From J014 sp964486055 (GTDB lineage: Bacteria; Acidobacteriota; Blastocatellia; Pyrinomonadales; Pyrinomonadaceae), in assembly GCA_964486055.1 (NCBI GenBank), contig CAZALE010000001.1:538908-602907 (forward strand): DNA of 64,000 nt, given 5' to 3'. The notes below the pieces were generated by a model. The model was not told where the DNA came from, searched no databases, and saw only the letters and a program-made list of their open reading frames with translations. A program made the position numbers and the translations under genes. This document shows, one piece after another, positions 9,121 to 18,614 of the stretch. Each line of letters starts with the position of its first letter. The stretch's first letter is position 1.

Positions 9121-10550
9121 TAAGAATCTCTTTGATCATCTTGAGTTTTTTCTGCTATATGACTTACGTTTCTGCACAAGAATTACCACCTCCACCAGCC
9201 GAACCAAAGCCGATAAAGTTGCCCCGCATAAGGGAAACTAGGCTGAAAAATGGTTTGTTAGTATCCGTAGTTGAAAAGAGGGGATCGTCTTTGGTCAATG
9301 TCGGATTAGTCATAAAGAATGGAGCAGCTGCGGAAACGCCTGAAAAAGCTGGCCTTGCCAATATGACTGCGGAGCTTCTTACGAAGGGAACAAGAACAAG
9401 AAGTGCAGAAAAGGTGGCAGAGGACATAGAGTTTCTCGGCGGATCGTTGAACTCATCCGCTTTTTGGAATGGAATATATGTCTCGATGGAAGTCACGAAC
9501 GATAAATTGCATTCTGCTATGCCAATCTTTGCGGATGTAATTCTTAATCCGACTTTTCGTCCTAAGGAGATCGAGATTCTAAGAGCGCAATTACAGGATA
9601 ACCTGGCATATAATTTGAGGCAGCCAAGCTTTCTTGCCAACTATGTTGCCAGCTCTTTTGTTTACTCAGAGCATCCTCAAGGAGGTACACCGGAAAGTCT
9701 GAAAAACATATCTAGGAGCGATATTCTCTCTTTCTATAAGCAGAATTTTTCACCAAGAAATGCGGTTTTGGTCATAGTAGGCGATATCAGCTTTCAGAAA
9801 GCCACTGCAATGGCTAATCGTTTTTTCGGTAATTGGAGCTTATCGGAAGGACAAAAGGCGACTGGAAACCCCACGACTCTTAAATACCCTGAAGACTTAA
9901 AAATTCTCATAGTAGATTTGCCAGATTCTGGGCAGGCAGCAGTGCTATACGCTAAAAAAATAGGGGTCAGAAGAAGCAATAAGGCAGAATTATTCAGCGC
10001 TCTGGTGGCTAATTCGGTGCTTGGTGGTGGCTACTCTGCGCGTCTTAATCAAGAGATAAGAATCAAGCGTGGGCTAAGCTACGGTGCTGGAAGCTCATTT
10101 TCATGGCGTGTTGATAACGCTAACTTTAGTGCGCGAGCACAAACGAAGAATGAATCCGCAGCAGAGGTGGTTGAACTTATGCTGGCTGAAGTAAACCGAC
10201 TTTCGACTACAGAAGTATCAAAAGAGGAGATGAAGCCTAGAAAGGCAACTTTGATAGGTAATCTAGCACGTGACACAGAGACATGCGCAGGATTAGCAGC
10301 AAGACTAGCTGAACTTTATTTCCTGAATGCGTCTACCGATGAAATTAGGAATTTTACTGATTCGATTGATCGCGTCAGCGAGTCAGATGTAATGAGCTTT
10401 GCAGCTAAATACCTAACGCACGGCTTTTTTATAGTGGTAGGAGACTATAAAAAAATGAAAGATGCATTTGCCCAAAGATTTCCAAGGACTCAGATTAACG
10501 TCATCAGTGCAGATAAAATAAATCTAAAGGAACTCTTGAGCCTTCGTTAG
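9117..10550 (+). CDS. M16 family peptidase, non-catalytic partner subunit
   Basis: The protein has 477 residues with a signal peptide ending near VSAQE. It carries the same M16 fold as the upstream protein (KNGLLVSVVEKRG, then AGLANMTAELLTKGT), but HxxEH is replaced by LANMTAELL, so zinc cannot bind. The C-terminal half keeps RGLSYGAGSSF, the Arg/Tyr region used by alpha-type subunits to hold the peptide backbone. The start overlaps the upstream stop by 4 bp (ATGA), implying translational coupling and 1:1 synthesis. This is the standard active/inactive M16B pair found in many bacteria. Confidence 0.93.
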   Translation: MIRISLIILSFFCYMTYVSAQELPPPPAEPKPIKLPRIRETRLKNGLLVSVVEKRGSSLVNVGLVIKNGAAAETPEKAGLANMTAELLTKGTRTRSAEKVAEDIEFLGGSLNSSAFWNGIYVSMEVTNDKLHSAMPIFADVILNPTFRPKEIEILRAQLQDNLAYNLRQPSFLANYVASSFVYSEHPQGGTPESLKNISRSDILSFYKQNFSPRNAVLVIVGDISFQKATAMANRFFGNWSLSEGQKATGNPTTLKYPEDLKILIVDLPDSGQAAVLYAKKIGVRRSNKAELFSALVANSVLGGGYSARLNQEIRIKRGLSYGAGSSFSWRVDNANFSARAQTKNESAAEVVELMLAEVNRLSTTEVSKEEMKPRKATLIGNLARDTETCAGLAARLAELYFLNASTDEIRNFTDSIDRVSESDVMSFAAKYLTHGFFIVVGDYKKMKDAFAQRFPRTQINVISADKINLKELLSLR

Positions 10551-10558
10551 ACTACGCT

Positions 10559-12322
10559 ATGCATAATAATCTTCGCTCTTTTTTGAATCTTTTGAGGAAA
10601 GAGGGAGAATTGACTGAAATTGACGTCGAGGTTGATCCTTTCCTTGAGATAGCAGAAATTCATCGTCGCGTCATTGCTGAAGGAGGCAAAGCTTTATTTT
10701 TCAGGAAAGTCAAGGGATCAAAATTTCCAGTCGTTACTAATCTTTTTGGCACGGTAAAGAGAATCGAGTTAGCTTTCGGGGAAAAACCTGAGAGATTTGT
10801 TCGCCGCGCGGTTGAAATGGTAAAGGAGGCTTTACCTCCAAGACCTGGAGTGTTGTGGAAGTATCGAGATGTAATCTTGTCAGCACTGAAATTTGGTGTT
10901 AGCAATGTCAGTAAATCGAGGGCTCCAGTTTTAGAGGTTCGACAAAATCCTGTCGATCTAGAAGCCTTGCCCTTACTTCAATTGTGGCCTGAGGATGGTG
11001 GACATTTCATAACTCTGCCCCTTGTTTATACAGAGAGTCCAGTCAATGGAAAACACAATTTAGGAATGTATAGAATTCAAAGATACGATAAAACGACAAC
11101 TGGTATTCATTGGCAGATAGGTAAAGGAGGAGGCTTTCATTACTTCGAGGCTGAGCAGATGAATCAGGCTTTACCTACGACTATCTTCCTGGGCGGTCCG
11201 CCAGCTTTGATCTTGTCTGCTATCGCTCCGTTACCAGAGAATGTACCTGAATTAATGTTAGCTTCATTATTAGCTGATGGAAGATTGAAGGTAGTTGAAA
11301 ATCCCATAAATGGGCACCACCGTTTAGTAGCCGAGGCTGAATTCGCAATTTGCGGTAAAGTTCCTCCACATAAACGTTTGCCTGAGGGGCCATTTGGTGA
11401 CCACTATGGTTATTATTCACTAAAACACGACTATCCAGTTTTTGAGGTTGAAGCAATATTTCATCGCAAGGATGCGATATATCCGGCAACGGTTGTTGGA
11501 AAACCTCGTCAGGAGGATTTCTTCATTGGCGACTACTTACAAGAATTACTTTCTCCTCTATTTCCGTTAGTTATGCCCGCAGTAGTAGATCTATGGAGTT
11601 ATGGAGAGACTGGGTTTCATAGTCTTGCCGCAGCAGTAGTTCGCGAAAGATATGCACGCGAAGCCATTTCTGCTGGCTTCAGGATTTTAGGAGAAGGACA
11701 ATTAGCCTTAACAAAATTTTTACTGTTGACTGATAAAGAACAAGACTTGCGCAATTTTAAAAAACTATTTGAATACATTTTAGAGCGTGTCGATTGGGAA
11801 AGCGATTTTTTTATTTTTGATCGAACTTCATTTGACACATTGGATTATGCCTCTGGGCGAATAAATCTGGGCTCAAAAGCAATGTTAATAGGTGTAGGTC
11901 AGAAAAAACGCGACTTGAAGAGAGATTTTTCTACGAGTCATCTGCCTCAAGGGGTAAAAAGAGCAAAGGTTTTTTGTGGCGGATGCTTGGTAATAGAAGC
12001 TGATAGTTATGAATCTGACGGGCAACTGCCGGCGCGGCTTGCTGCTGCTACCGAATTCGATGGATTCGAAGTCGTGGTTGTTCATGATAAGTTAGAGTAC
12101 GCAGATTCAAGTGATAAGTTTCTCTGGGCCACGTGGACTAGATTCAATCCATCAACAGACATTTATGCGCGAGGAGCGCGACTAAAGCATAATCACATTT
12201 GCTATGAATCTCCTATCATCATAGATGCGAGAATGAAACCTTGGTATCCCAAAGAGGTGGAAGCTTGGGAAGATACAATCAAGCTAGTTGATAAACGTTG
12301 GAAAGAGTATTTTCCCTCATAG
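10559..12322 (+). CDS. UbiD family (prFMN-dependent) decarboxylase
   Basis: A 587-residue cytosolic enzyme of the UbiD family, which uses prenylated FMN made by a UbiX partner to decarboxylate aromatic or unsaturated acids. Family features are the N-terminal FLNLLRKEGELTEIDVEVDP, the central RIQRYDKTTTGIHWQIGKGG, and GPFGDHYGYYSLKHDYPVF, followed by VVGKPRQEDFFIGDYLQE. The length is closer to the roughly 600-residue proteins linked to futalosine-type menaquinone synthesis than to the roughly 490-residue E. coli enzyme. A menaquinone role would fit the Alternative Complex III in this window, but no other men or mqn gene is here. UbiX was not found in the window. Confidence 0.9.
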   Translation: MHNNLRSFLNLLRKEGELTEIDVEVDPFLEIAEIHRRVIAEGGKALFFRKVKGSKFPVVTNLFGTVKRIELAFGEKPERFVRRAVEMVKEALPPRPGVLWKYRDVILSALKFGVSNVSKSRAPVLEVRQNPVDLEALPLLQLWPEDGGHFITLPLVYTESPVNGKHNLGMYRIQRYDKTTTGIHWQIGKGGGFHYFEAEQMNQALPTTIFLGGPPALILSAIAPLPENVPELMLASLLADGRLKVVENPINGHHRLVAEAEFAICGKVPPHKRLPEGPFGDHYGYYSLKHDYPVFEVEAIFHRKDAIYPATVVGKPRQEDFFIGDYLQELLSPLFPLVMPAVVDLWSYGETGFHSLAAAVVRERYAREAISAGFRILGEGQLALTKFLLLTDKEQDLRNFKKLFEYILERVDWESDFFIFDRTSFDTLDYASGRINLGSKAMLIGVGQKKRDLKRDFSTSHLPQGVKRAKVFCGGCLVIEADSYESDGQLPARLAAATEFDGFEVVVVHDKLEYADSSDKFLWATWTRFNPSTDIYARGARLKHNHICYESPIIIDARMKPWYPKEVEAWEDTIKLVDKRWKEYFPS

Positions 12323-12332
12323 AGGATTTTTC

Positions 12333-13217
12333 ATGAAAATCAAGATATGTCTATCAATCCTGGCCTCCGTAGTACTAGCGTTGATTCTTGGATTGATATA
12401 CGCGTACTACATAGAGCCACGTCGGCTCGTAGTAAGACACCTAGATTTGAAGGTGAAAAATTGGAATCCAGCTCTGAATAATCTAAAAATTGCAGTTTTA
12501 AGTGACATACATGCCGGGTCAAACTATGTTACTGAAGATCGGTTGCGGCAAATCGTCGAGCTGATTAATCAAGCCCAACCGGATTTAATAGTCATGTTAG
12601 GTGATTTTATTTCACCCAACGGTGAGGAATTTGAACTTCCACGCATTCCGGTAACTAAGATAGCCGAAAATCTAAAAGGCTTACGTGCAAGGTATGGAGT
12701 TTATGCAGTTTTTGGGAATACCGATTCATGGGCTGAGAGCGCTTTAAAGAAAGAATTCGCAAGAGTTGGCATACGATTTTTGGAAAATGAGGTAGTGGTA
12801 ATTCAACACAATGGAGCCAAGTTAAGATTGTTTGGATTAGAGGATCATCTTAAGTTCGGGAATTGGGGGGCAACGAATAAAAAGTGGAAGAAGATCTTGG
12901 AAAATAGCGAGCAGGAAGGTGATTTGGTAGTTTTAGAGCATAGTCCCGATGTGTTACCCATTATAACTGGCGATTTGCTCCTTTCTCCACAGTTACGGTT
13001 GATACTCGCTGGGCATACTCATGGAGGACAATTTTGGTTTCCACTTGTAGGTTCTCCGATTGTACCGTCAAGCTATGGGCAGAAATACGCTTACGGTCAT
13101 GTGAGAGAAAATGGGATTGATATGTTTGTGACAACTGGAATCGGTACAAGCATCTTACCAATAAGGTTTTTAGTGCCGCCAGAAATAGTGATCTTGAATA
13201 TCACCGCCGAAGATTAA
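12333..13217 (+). CDS. Membrane-anchored calcineurin-like metallophosphoesterase
   Basis: The protein is 294 residues from the ATG at 12333, preceded by AGAGGA. One N-terminal TM anchor (residues about 5-27) is followed by a Metallophos domain of the YkuE/YaeI type. Visible motifs are LSDIHAG (Asp58, His60), LGD (Asp91), LEHSPD and AGHTHGGQFWFP. The third motif, normally GNHD/E, reads GNTD at residues 128-131, so the His usually placed at the active site is Thr. YaeI/YkuE homologues act on phospholipid or lipid A head groups, so an envelope substrate is possible. It overlaps the 3' end of the convergent MFS gene by 4 bp. Confidence 0.87.
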   Translation: MKIKICLSILASVVLALILGLIYAYYIEPRRLVVRHLDLKVKNWNPALNNLKIAVLSDIHAGSNYVTEDRLRQIVELINQAQPDLIVMLGDFISPNGEEFELPRIPVTKIAENLKGLRARYGVYAVFGNTDSWAESALKKEFARVGIRFLENEVVVIQHNGAKLRLFGLEDHLKFGNWGATNKKWKKILENSEQEGDLVVLEHSPDVLPIITGDLLLSPQLRLILAGHTHGGQFWFPLVGSPIVPSSYGQKYAYGHVRENGIDMFVTTGIGTSILPIRFLVPPEIVILNITAED

Positions 13218-14587
13218 GCTTGTTCTAAGATTGCTTCTGCCCTCTCAGCCTCCTCTACTCCTTTTTCTACATCAGTGAACAAAAGAATAGCACCACCAAC
13301 GAAGAAAAATACTATCAAAGCCAATATTGCCTGGCGGTAAGAGCCAGTTGTATTGACCACGGCGGCAAATATGAGTTGACCAAGCCATGAGGTACCCTTT
13401 TCCGAAATTTCATAGAGCCCAAAAAATGAAGATTCTCTACCTATTGGGATCATTTGCGAATAGAGTGATCTTGATAACGCCTGGGTGCTCCCGAGGACTA
13501 GCCCTATCAGACTGCTCATGATCCAAGCCTGATAAGTGCTGGTCAGAAATGCGTATGCATATATTACTACTGCACACCAAATTGTAAGACACGCTAAGAT
13601 CGTTCTCTTAGTACCCAAGACCCTCGATACCCGCTCAAAAAACAATGAACCGACCAGCGCCGCTACCTGAGCCACAAAAAATATTGCAAGAAGAAATGAT
13701 TGATTTGATTTGCGTCCTTCTTCATCGAAGAGCTCTTGAGAGAGAAAAACAGATGAATTCAGTATGACTGTTTGAATGCCGTCATTGTAGAAGAGATAAG
13801 CTATCAGAAATAAAGTTGTTTGCTTTAAATTCTTGAGTTCCTTGCACGTTTTCCAGAGTTCTGTGAATCCTATAATGAGAAGCGGGCGATCCTTTGGTTT
13901 TTCTAAGGGAGGCTTGCGGGGTTTCAGCAGAGCAAAAGTTACAAGGGCAAAAACTCCCCACCATAAAGATGCAAGAAGCATTGAAAGTCTAACGGCGAAA
14001 CTTTTTGAGATACCGAGTTGATCAGAGTACTGAATGGTCGCAAGATTTACGATTAACATCACGATACCACTAACATAGCCATAAGCGAACCCATAGCTGG
14101 AAATTTTGTCACGATTTTCTTCTGTAGTGATGTCAACTAGAAAAGCATTGTAGAAGACGTTGGCAGCAGCAAAACTCATGTTGGCTATTATCATAAGAAA
14201 ACAGCCCCATAGGTAGTCATGACCCTTTGAAACAAAAAAGAGTAGACTGCTTGCAGTAACACCGAGATAGCAGAAGAAAGCCATCATGGGCTTTTTCAAA
14301 TGCGTATAGTCCGCAATTGAACCAAGCACTGGCAGCAGAATAACTTGTGCAGCCACTGAAACACCCAATGCTGCTGGCACTAAAGCTTCAGCGGTAAGAT
14401 CTCCTATTGGTCCTAAACTCAGCACTACTCCTCTCTCTCCTACGTCTGCTTGGGCAAGCGCTGTCAGATATGGACCTAGCAACACGCCGATCACAGTTGT
14501 ATAAAAAGCAGAATTTGCCCAATCATACATCAGCCAACCAAAGATTTCTTTACGATCGTTCTTTAAAATACCCTTGTTAATCTCCAT
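13214..14587 (-). CDS. MFS transporter, UMF1/Atg22-like
   Basis: A 457-residue membrane protein with about 12 TM segments. The N-terminus has GWLMYDWANSAFYTTVIGV, the signature of the unknown major facilitator 1 (UMF1) family related to yeast vacuolar effluxer Atg22. The MFS_1-type loop and a long central cytoplasmic loop rich in Pro and Lys (KPRKPPLEKPKDRP) are present. In yeast Atg22 exports amino acids from the vacuole; the bacterial function is not established. It is the third gene of a minus-strand unit with hemD and a phosphatase-fold protein, and ends convergently on the metallophosphoesterase with a 4-bp overlap. Confidence 0.88.
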   Translation of the reverse strand: MEINKGILKNDRKEIFGWLMYDWANSAFYTTVIGVLLGPYLTALAQADVGERGVVLSLGPIGDLTAEALVPAALGVSVAAQVILLPVLGSIADYTHLKKPMMAFFCYLGVTASSLLFFVSKGHDYLWGCFLMIIANMSFAAANVFYNAFLVDITTEENRDKISSYGFAYGYVSGIVMLIVNLATIQYSDQLGISKSFAVRLSMLLASLWWGVFALVTFALLKPRKPPLEKPKDRPLLIIGFTELWKTCKELKNLKQTTLFLIAYLFYNDGIQTVILNSSVFLSQELFDEEGRKSNQSFLLAIFFVAQVAALVGSLFFERVSRVLGTKRTILACLTIWCAVVIYAYAFLTSTYQAWIMSSLIGLVLGSTQALSRSLYSQMIPIGRESSFFGLYEISEKGTSWLGQLIFAAVVNTTGSYRQAILALIVFFFVGGAILLFTDVEKGVEEAERAEAILEQA

Positions 14588-14619
14588 GATGACTACCTCG
14601 GAACATCTTTCAAACTGTT

Positions 14620-15513
14620 TTACTCATCTTGCAGGAGTTCGATTATGGCAGGTGTTATATCCGTAAGATTTCTTATTCTCGCAGCCACCTGCTCTTTTTG
14701 CCTACCCCATATGACTGTTGGCACGTTATTCAGAGTGTGTGTTCGTATCGACAAATCCTCTATGTTTCCATGATCGCTGGTCAAGATTATAGTTGTTCTG
14801 TCTAAGTCAACTCTTTTCAAAAGTTCTACTAAGAATTCTGAGAGCTGGCTCAAGTGTCCGATGGCTTTTTTCAAATCCTGCGCATGGCCAATCAAATCGG
14901 TGATAAAGTGCTCATAGAGAACAAAACTATAATCATATGTTAGGCTAGCTAAGATTCGTGCCGCGTCTGATGCAGAAAATAAAGGTACGTCGAATCCTCG
15001 CTCTAAGAGGATTTGATTCGTAAAATCATGATAAATCGCATTACCTGCTTTCAGATCCTCTATTGTGCGAAAAGGTAGCTGGGCAGATTCTACTGCAAGG
15101 GTGGTAGCAGATTTCCATCGAGGTTCGCTCTCGAAAAACTGTGGTGTATAGGCGTTTGCAAAAACCAGATCAGAGACCTTCATCTGTTTCAATTTGAGAA
15201 ATACAGAGTGTTTTCTTAAAAGCTCTGCTAATAATTTATTTGGAAAACCATTTTTATGAAAGCCTAGCGTAGCGGAGGCGTTTATGCCGGTTAATATTGT
15301 TGTTTGCCCTGAAGCGCTTTGTGGACGTCCAGAGATGCCTAGTTGCGCATCAGTAATAGCCATTATTCCATCCTCTACGACTCGGGCTTCTTCATTTTTA
15401 AAGAATGCTATTGGTGACTCATCGTTGATAAAAGTTAATGGATTGTGCTCTGAGCGCTCTCCTATACCTAAACCGTCTACAAAGAATAATAAAACAGATT
15501 TTTTTATTTTCAT
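14620..15513 (-). CDS. Alkaline-phosphatase-superfamily metalloenzyme (PF01676-like)
   Basis: The protein has 297 residues. It begins LLFFVDGLGIGERSEHNP, with the first metal Asp in VDGLG, and has a nucleophile region SASGQTTILTG. Near the C-terminus come LTSDHGNIEDLSIRTHTLNNVP and a final DITPAIIELL. This pattern matches the metalloenzyme superfamily of phosphopentomutase and cofactor-independent phosphoglycerate mutase, but the protein is much shorter than either. A phosphatase, mutase or nucleotide pyrophosphatase role is possible; the substrate is unknown. Its start overlaps the hemD stop (ATGA), so the two are translationally coupled. Confidence 0.8.
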   Translation of the reverse strand: MKIKKSVLLFFVDGLGIGERSEHNPLTFINDESPIAFFKNEEARVVEDGIMAITDAQLGISGRPQSASGQTTILTGINASATLGFHKNGFPNKLLAELLRKHSVFLKLKQMKVSDLVFANAYTPQFFESEPRWKSATTLAVESAQLPFRTIEDLKAGNAIYHDFTNQILLERGFDVPLFSASDAARILASLTYDYSFVLYEHFITDLIGHAQDLKKAIGHLSQLSEFLVELLKRVDLDRTTIILTSDHGNIEDLSIRTHTLNNVPTVIWGRQKEQVAARIRNLTDITPAIIELLQDE

Positions 15514-16232
15514 CTTAGCAGTAAAACCTCGAAATGCCTGGGTCTCAAATCGTTTTCTCGAAGAGTCTGAAAAGTTAAATCATCTACTGCGAATACCTGC
15601 ATGTTGGCTAATAAGCTTTCTAAAGGTTCCTGAAAAAGTACTCTTAAAGCTGTAACCTCGTTTGGGGAGGCGAAGATGAATGCGTCTACTGCGCCTCCTT
15701 TTATAAGGGCTTTCAAGCGTACTAAATTCTTACGATCTTTGATTTTAATCTCATAAAGTGAAAATTCTGTAACTTTTGCCTCTTTTTCTTGCAAAATCTC
15801 TACGAGCGGCTCGTAAGAATTCCGTTCCTTTAAAGCCAGAAATTTTATATCCCTAAGTTGATGATTAGAGTAATCGGCTATGGCCTGAAAAATCTTGTTA
15901 TGATGATGACTAGTTGAAATTATGTCTGAATGAATCTGATAGTGGCGTAAGAGGGTCGCCACAGCCTCTCCAAAAGCGCAAATCTGAACGCTGTCTAATT
16001 CAAATAGATCAAAGTTATCATTTTGAAGTTTTTCAACGAATATTTCTGTCACGATTGTATCAGGAAGCAAAATCCAATCAAAAGCATTGACGTTTATTGG
16101 CTTGAAAAACGCTTCGGTCTTCTCAAGAGCTATTTCAGGCAATGAAATTACGTGCCCGTGTCTACTCAGAGTTTCTAAAATCCATTTATTAGATTGGCTT
16201 TCAAAGACTGCGAAGCTTTCAAGTCTAAACAT
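15510..16232 (-). CDS. hemD: Uroporphyrinogen-III synthase (divergent)
   Basis: A 240-residue two-domain protein of the HemD type, which cyclises hydroxymethylbilane with ring-D inversion in tetrapyrrole synthesis. The family is poorly conserved. Support comes from the overall pattern: WILLPDTIVTEIFVEKL (usual form FTS.ngv..f), VQICAFGEAVATLLRH (usual form aVG..Ta..l), LALKERNSYEPLVEILQEKEAKVTEFSLYEI, and the C-terminal AFIFASPNEVTALRVLF. No other heme-synthesis gene is adjacent, which is atypical since hemD often sits with hemC. It is the first gene of the minus unit with the metalloenzyme and UMF1 transporter. Confidence 0.78.
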   Translation of the reverse strand: MFRLESFAVFESQSNKWILETLSRHGHVISLPEIALEKTEAFFKPINVNAFDWILLPDTIVTEIFVEKLQNDNFDLFELDSVQICAFGEAVATLLRHYQIHSDIISTSHHHNKIFQAIADYSNHQLRDIKFLALKERNSYEPLVEILQEKEAKVTEFSLYEIKIKDRKNLVRLKALIKGGAVDAFIFASPNEVTALRVLFQEPLESLLANMQVFAVDDLTFQTLRENDLRPRHFEVLLLR

Positions 16233-16325
16233 AAGCTAAATTTTATCTTTCAAAATCTCTTAATCCAATTTGCGTTTTAAGGAAGAAATAAGTAATTTTG
16301 ATGATTGTTGTTATTGAAAAAGCTT

Positions 16326-17348
16326 ATGAAGGTAATGATTCTAGCGGCGGGATTTGGTACAAGACTTTTTCCTTTGACTATAGATAGAACTAAACCTGCA
16401 ATTCCATTTCTTGGTAGACCTTTAATACGCTATGTAGTCGAATACGTGGCAAGTTTTGGATTTAAAGAGATAATCATAAATTTGCATCATCAACCGCAAT
16501 CGATCATAGACGCATTGGGTGAAGGAAGAGAATTAGGTGTCAGGATTCAATATACCTTAGAAGAGCCAAACATTTTAGGGACAGCAGGCGCATTGGATAA
16601 TGCTCGACATTTGCTTGGAGATGAGACATTCATTGTCGTTAATGGAAAAATAATAACTCGAATAAATATACTGGAGGCAATTGAACGTCATCGCGAATCA
16701 GGGGCTATTGCCACAATGGTTTTAAGACATAATGTCAAACGTGAGCGTTTTACGGAAGTTTATGTAGAGAATGGCTTTCTTAAAGGTTTTGGAGATTTTG
16801 CTAAGCCTTTAACCGTAGAGGAAATCAAAGACACAACTCGTGACCTTTCAGCGCCGTTGATGTTCACTGGTATACAGGTTTTAGAACCTAGAGTTTTCGA
16901 CTATATTCCGCGCGGAAAATACTCCGACATAGTGCCTACATTTTATAACCCGGCACTTAAGCGCGGAGAGCGAATAGCTGTTCATATAACAGAAGAACTT
17001 TGGTATGAACTTTCGACAATTCAACGATATCTGGATGTATCTTTAGAGCTTATGGAGGGAAGTAATGTTCAAGTAGGTAAAAACTGCCACATATCTGAAT
17101 TTGCTAATGTTAGAGATACGATAATATGGGACAACGTGACGATACATGAGGGAGCTCATCTGTACAGGACTGTAGTGGCAGACAATGTGGTTATATCAGA
17201 GGGCGAGCATTTTGAGAACGCCGCCATAGTGAGAGCTGATATGGTCCGAAATTGCACTGAAATTCCAGAAAAAGCACCTGCTGGATATATTCAGGGCGAT
17301 AACTACATAGTTCCATTGATTGATTACGTCGACGGATTTACTAAGTAA
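16326..17348 (+). CDS. Sugar-phosphate nucleotidyltransferase-like protein with altered metal ligands
   Basis: The protein is 340 residues from the ATG at 16326; the upstream TTG adds only seven residues. The N-terminal GT-A type nucleotidyltransferase domain starts MILAAGFGTRLFPLT with TKPAIPFLGRP, as in NDP-sugar pyrophosphorylases. A C-terminal left-handed beta-helix-like region (residues about 245-320, hexapeptide-like VRDTIIWDNVTI) resembles GDP-mannose pyrophosphorylases. The metal-binding Asp of the usual NGD or NSD motif is Lys108 (VVNGKIITRI), and the second ligand motif WxDIGT reads WYELST (Glu228). Catalysis may therefore be changed or lost. It is divergent from hemD across 93 bp. 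Confidence 0.85.
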   Translation: MKVMILAAGFGTRLFPLTIDRTKPAIPFLGRPLIRYVVEYVASFGFKEIIINLHHQPQSIIDALGEGRELGVRIQYTLEEPNILGTAGALDNARHLLGDETFIVVNGKIITRINILEAIERHRESGAIATMVLRHNVKRERFTEVYVENGFLKGFGDFAKPLTVEEIKDTTRDLSAPLMFTGIQVLEPRVFDYIPRGKYSDIVPTFYNPALKRGERIAVHITEELWYELSTIQRYLDVSLELMEGSNVQVGKNCHISEFANVRDTIIWDNVTIHEGAHLYRTVVADNVVISEGEHFENAAIVRADMVRNCTEIPEKAPAGYIQGDNYIVPLIDYVDGFTK

Positions 17349-17442
17349 TCAGCACGCCAAATTAGATATTTAAACAAAGCACCTCATAACTGCGCACTTA
17401 CCGTAATCAAAGAATCCATTGAATCAGATCAGCAGAAAAGGC

Positions 17443-18612
17443 TTACGAAGCAAGTAAGTTTTCGAGTCTTTGTTCTTTAATCCCGTAAAAATTCTTTATT
17501 TGCTGGATTTGTTTATCGATTTCGTCTGGTTGAGACTGGTTATGGTTTTTAACTGCTACGATCATATTATTTTTGGGTGTATGCTCAGGCGAGATAAATT
17601 CAAAGACTTTAGTTTTGTAACCCATCTTTTCGAGTATCAGAGCGCGCAGTCCATCAGTTATAGTTTCGGCCATTTTTTCTAGTAATACACCGTGTTTTAA
17701 GATATTTTTGAACATTTCAGGCGCTTTTATTTGAGGTCTGATTTCGTGATGGCAGCATGGAGCGACCATTATGATCTCAGCATTAGCCTTTATTGCCTGG
17801 AAAATGGCATCATCCGTTGCCGTGTCACATGCATGTAGTGCAATTAGAATGTCTGTATACCGTAAGTCATAGTTTCCTATGAAATTGTTCACAAAGATCA
17901 ATTTTTCGAACTCAGCAGCCTTTGCTATTGAGTTACAGAACTCCACCAAATTTGACTTTGCCTCGACGCCAGTTACTTCAACATCAATGCCAAGAGTATT
18001 TTTAAAGTAGTCATAGACGGCAAAGGTTAAGTAACCTTTGCCACATCCCATGTCTGTGATTTTTATGCTACTACGGTCCTTCAATGGGGATTTTTCGAAT
18101 GTTTTCGATACAATCTCTATGAATTTGTTAATTTGTTTCCATTTATCTTGCTGTTTTTCTCGGATTTCACTCTTTTCATTGGTAATCCCAAGTGCTTTCA
18201 GATAAAACGCCTGTTGGCTGATCAAGGTAGTTTTCTTTCGATCATGGCTGAGGTCAGGTTTAGACTTAAAGGTTGGTTTACCGATGTTCAAACGTGCCTT
18301 ACCCTTTTTGCCTATGTCCAGATGAAAATCGTGGTTTAATGTAAAGAGATGGGCAGTGAAAAATTCCGTGCCCAGCATTTCTCGAATCATTTTGCTTCCT
18401 ACGGAAACTTCGTAATTTTTAGCCGTATCACGCGTTTCGTACCGATATAGGAAAAACAATCGAACTCCCTTTTTGGTCTCGATTAGCCTTATCATGATTT
18501 TTTGCAGATGTGGGTCAGGACCTTTATAATTGCTAAGTGTTAGCTTGACAAAAGTTTCGGTAGAAAGACTTTTATCAAGCTCTGATATGAATTTCTGAAT
18601 ATTTTCCATCAT
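17443..18612 (-). CDS. Class I SAM-dependent methyltransferase (PF13679-like)
   Basis: The protein has 389 residues. The N-terminal about 170 residues are Lys-rich and lack a recognised motif. The C-terminal half holds a Rossmann methyltransferase: ITDMGCGKGYLTFAVYDYF (SAM-binding motif I, residues about 185-203), VTGVEAKSNLVEFCN, then ALHACDTATDDAIF and APCCHHEIRPQI. The HACDTATD and PCCHHE motifs are typical of the Methyltransf_32 group related to the eukaryotic GSTCD and RRNAD1 proteins, suggesting an RNA substrate. Two adjacent ATGs (18612, 18609) are possible starts. It is divergent from the VOC gene with only 2 bp between start codons. Confidence 0.83.
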   Translation of the reverse strand: MMENIQKFISELDKSLSTETFVKLTLSNYKGPDPHLQKIMIRLIETKKGVRLFFLYRYETRDTAKNYEVSVGSKMIREMLGTEFFTAHLFTLNHDFHLDIGKKGKARLNIGKPTFKSKPDLSHDRKKTTLISQQAFYLKALGITNEKSEIREKQQDKWKQINKFIEIVSKTFEKSPLKDRSSIKITDMGCGKGYLTFAVYDYFKNTLGIDVEVTGVEAKSNLVEFCNSIAKAAEFEKLIFVNNFIGNYDLRYTDILIALHACDTATDDAIFQAIKANAEIIMVAPCCHHEIRPQIKAPEMFKNILKHGVLLEKMAETITDGLRALILEKMGYKTKVFEFISPEHTPKNNMIVAVKNHNQSQPDEIDKQIQQIKNFYGIKEQRLENLLAS

Positions 18613-18614
18613 CT

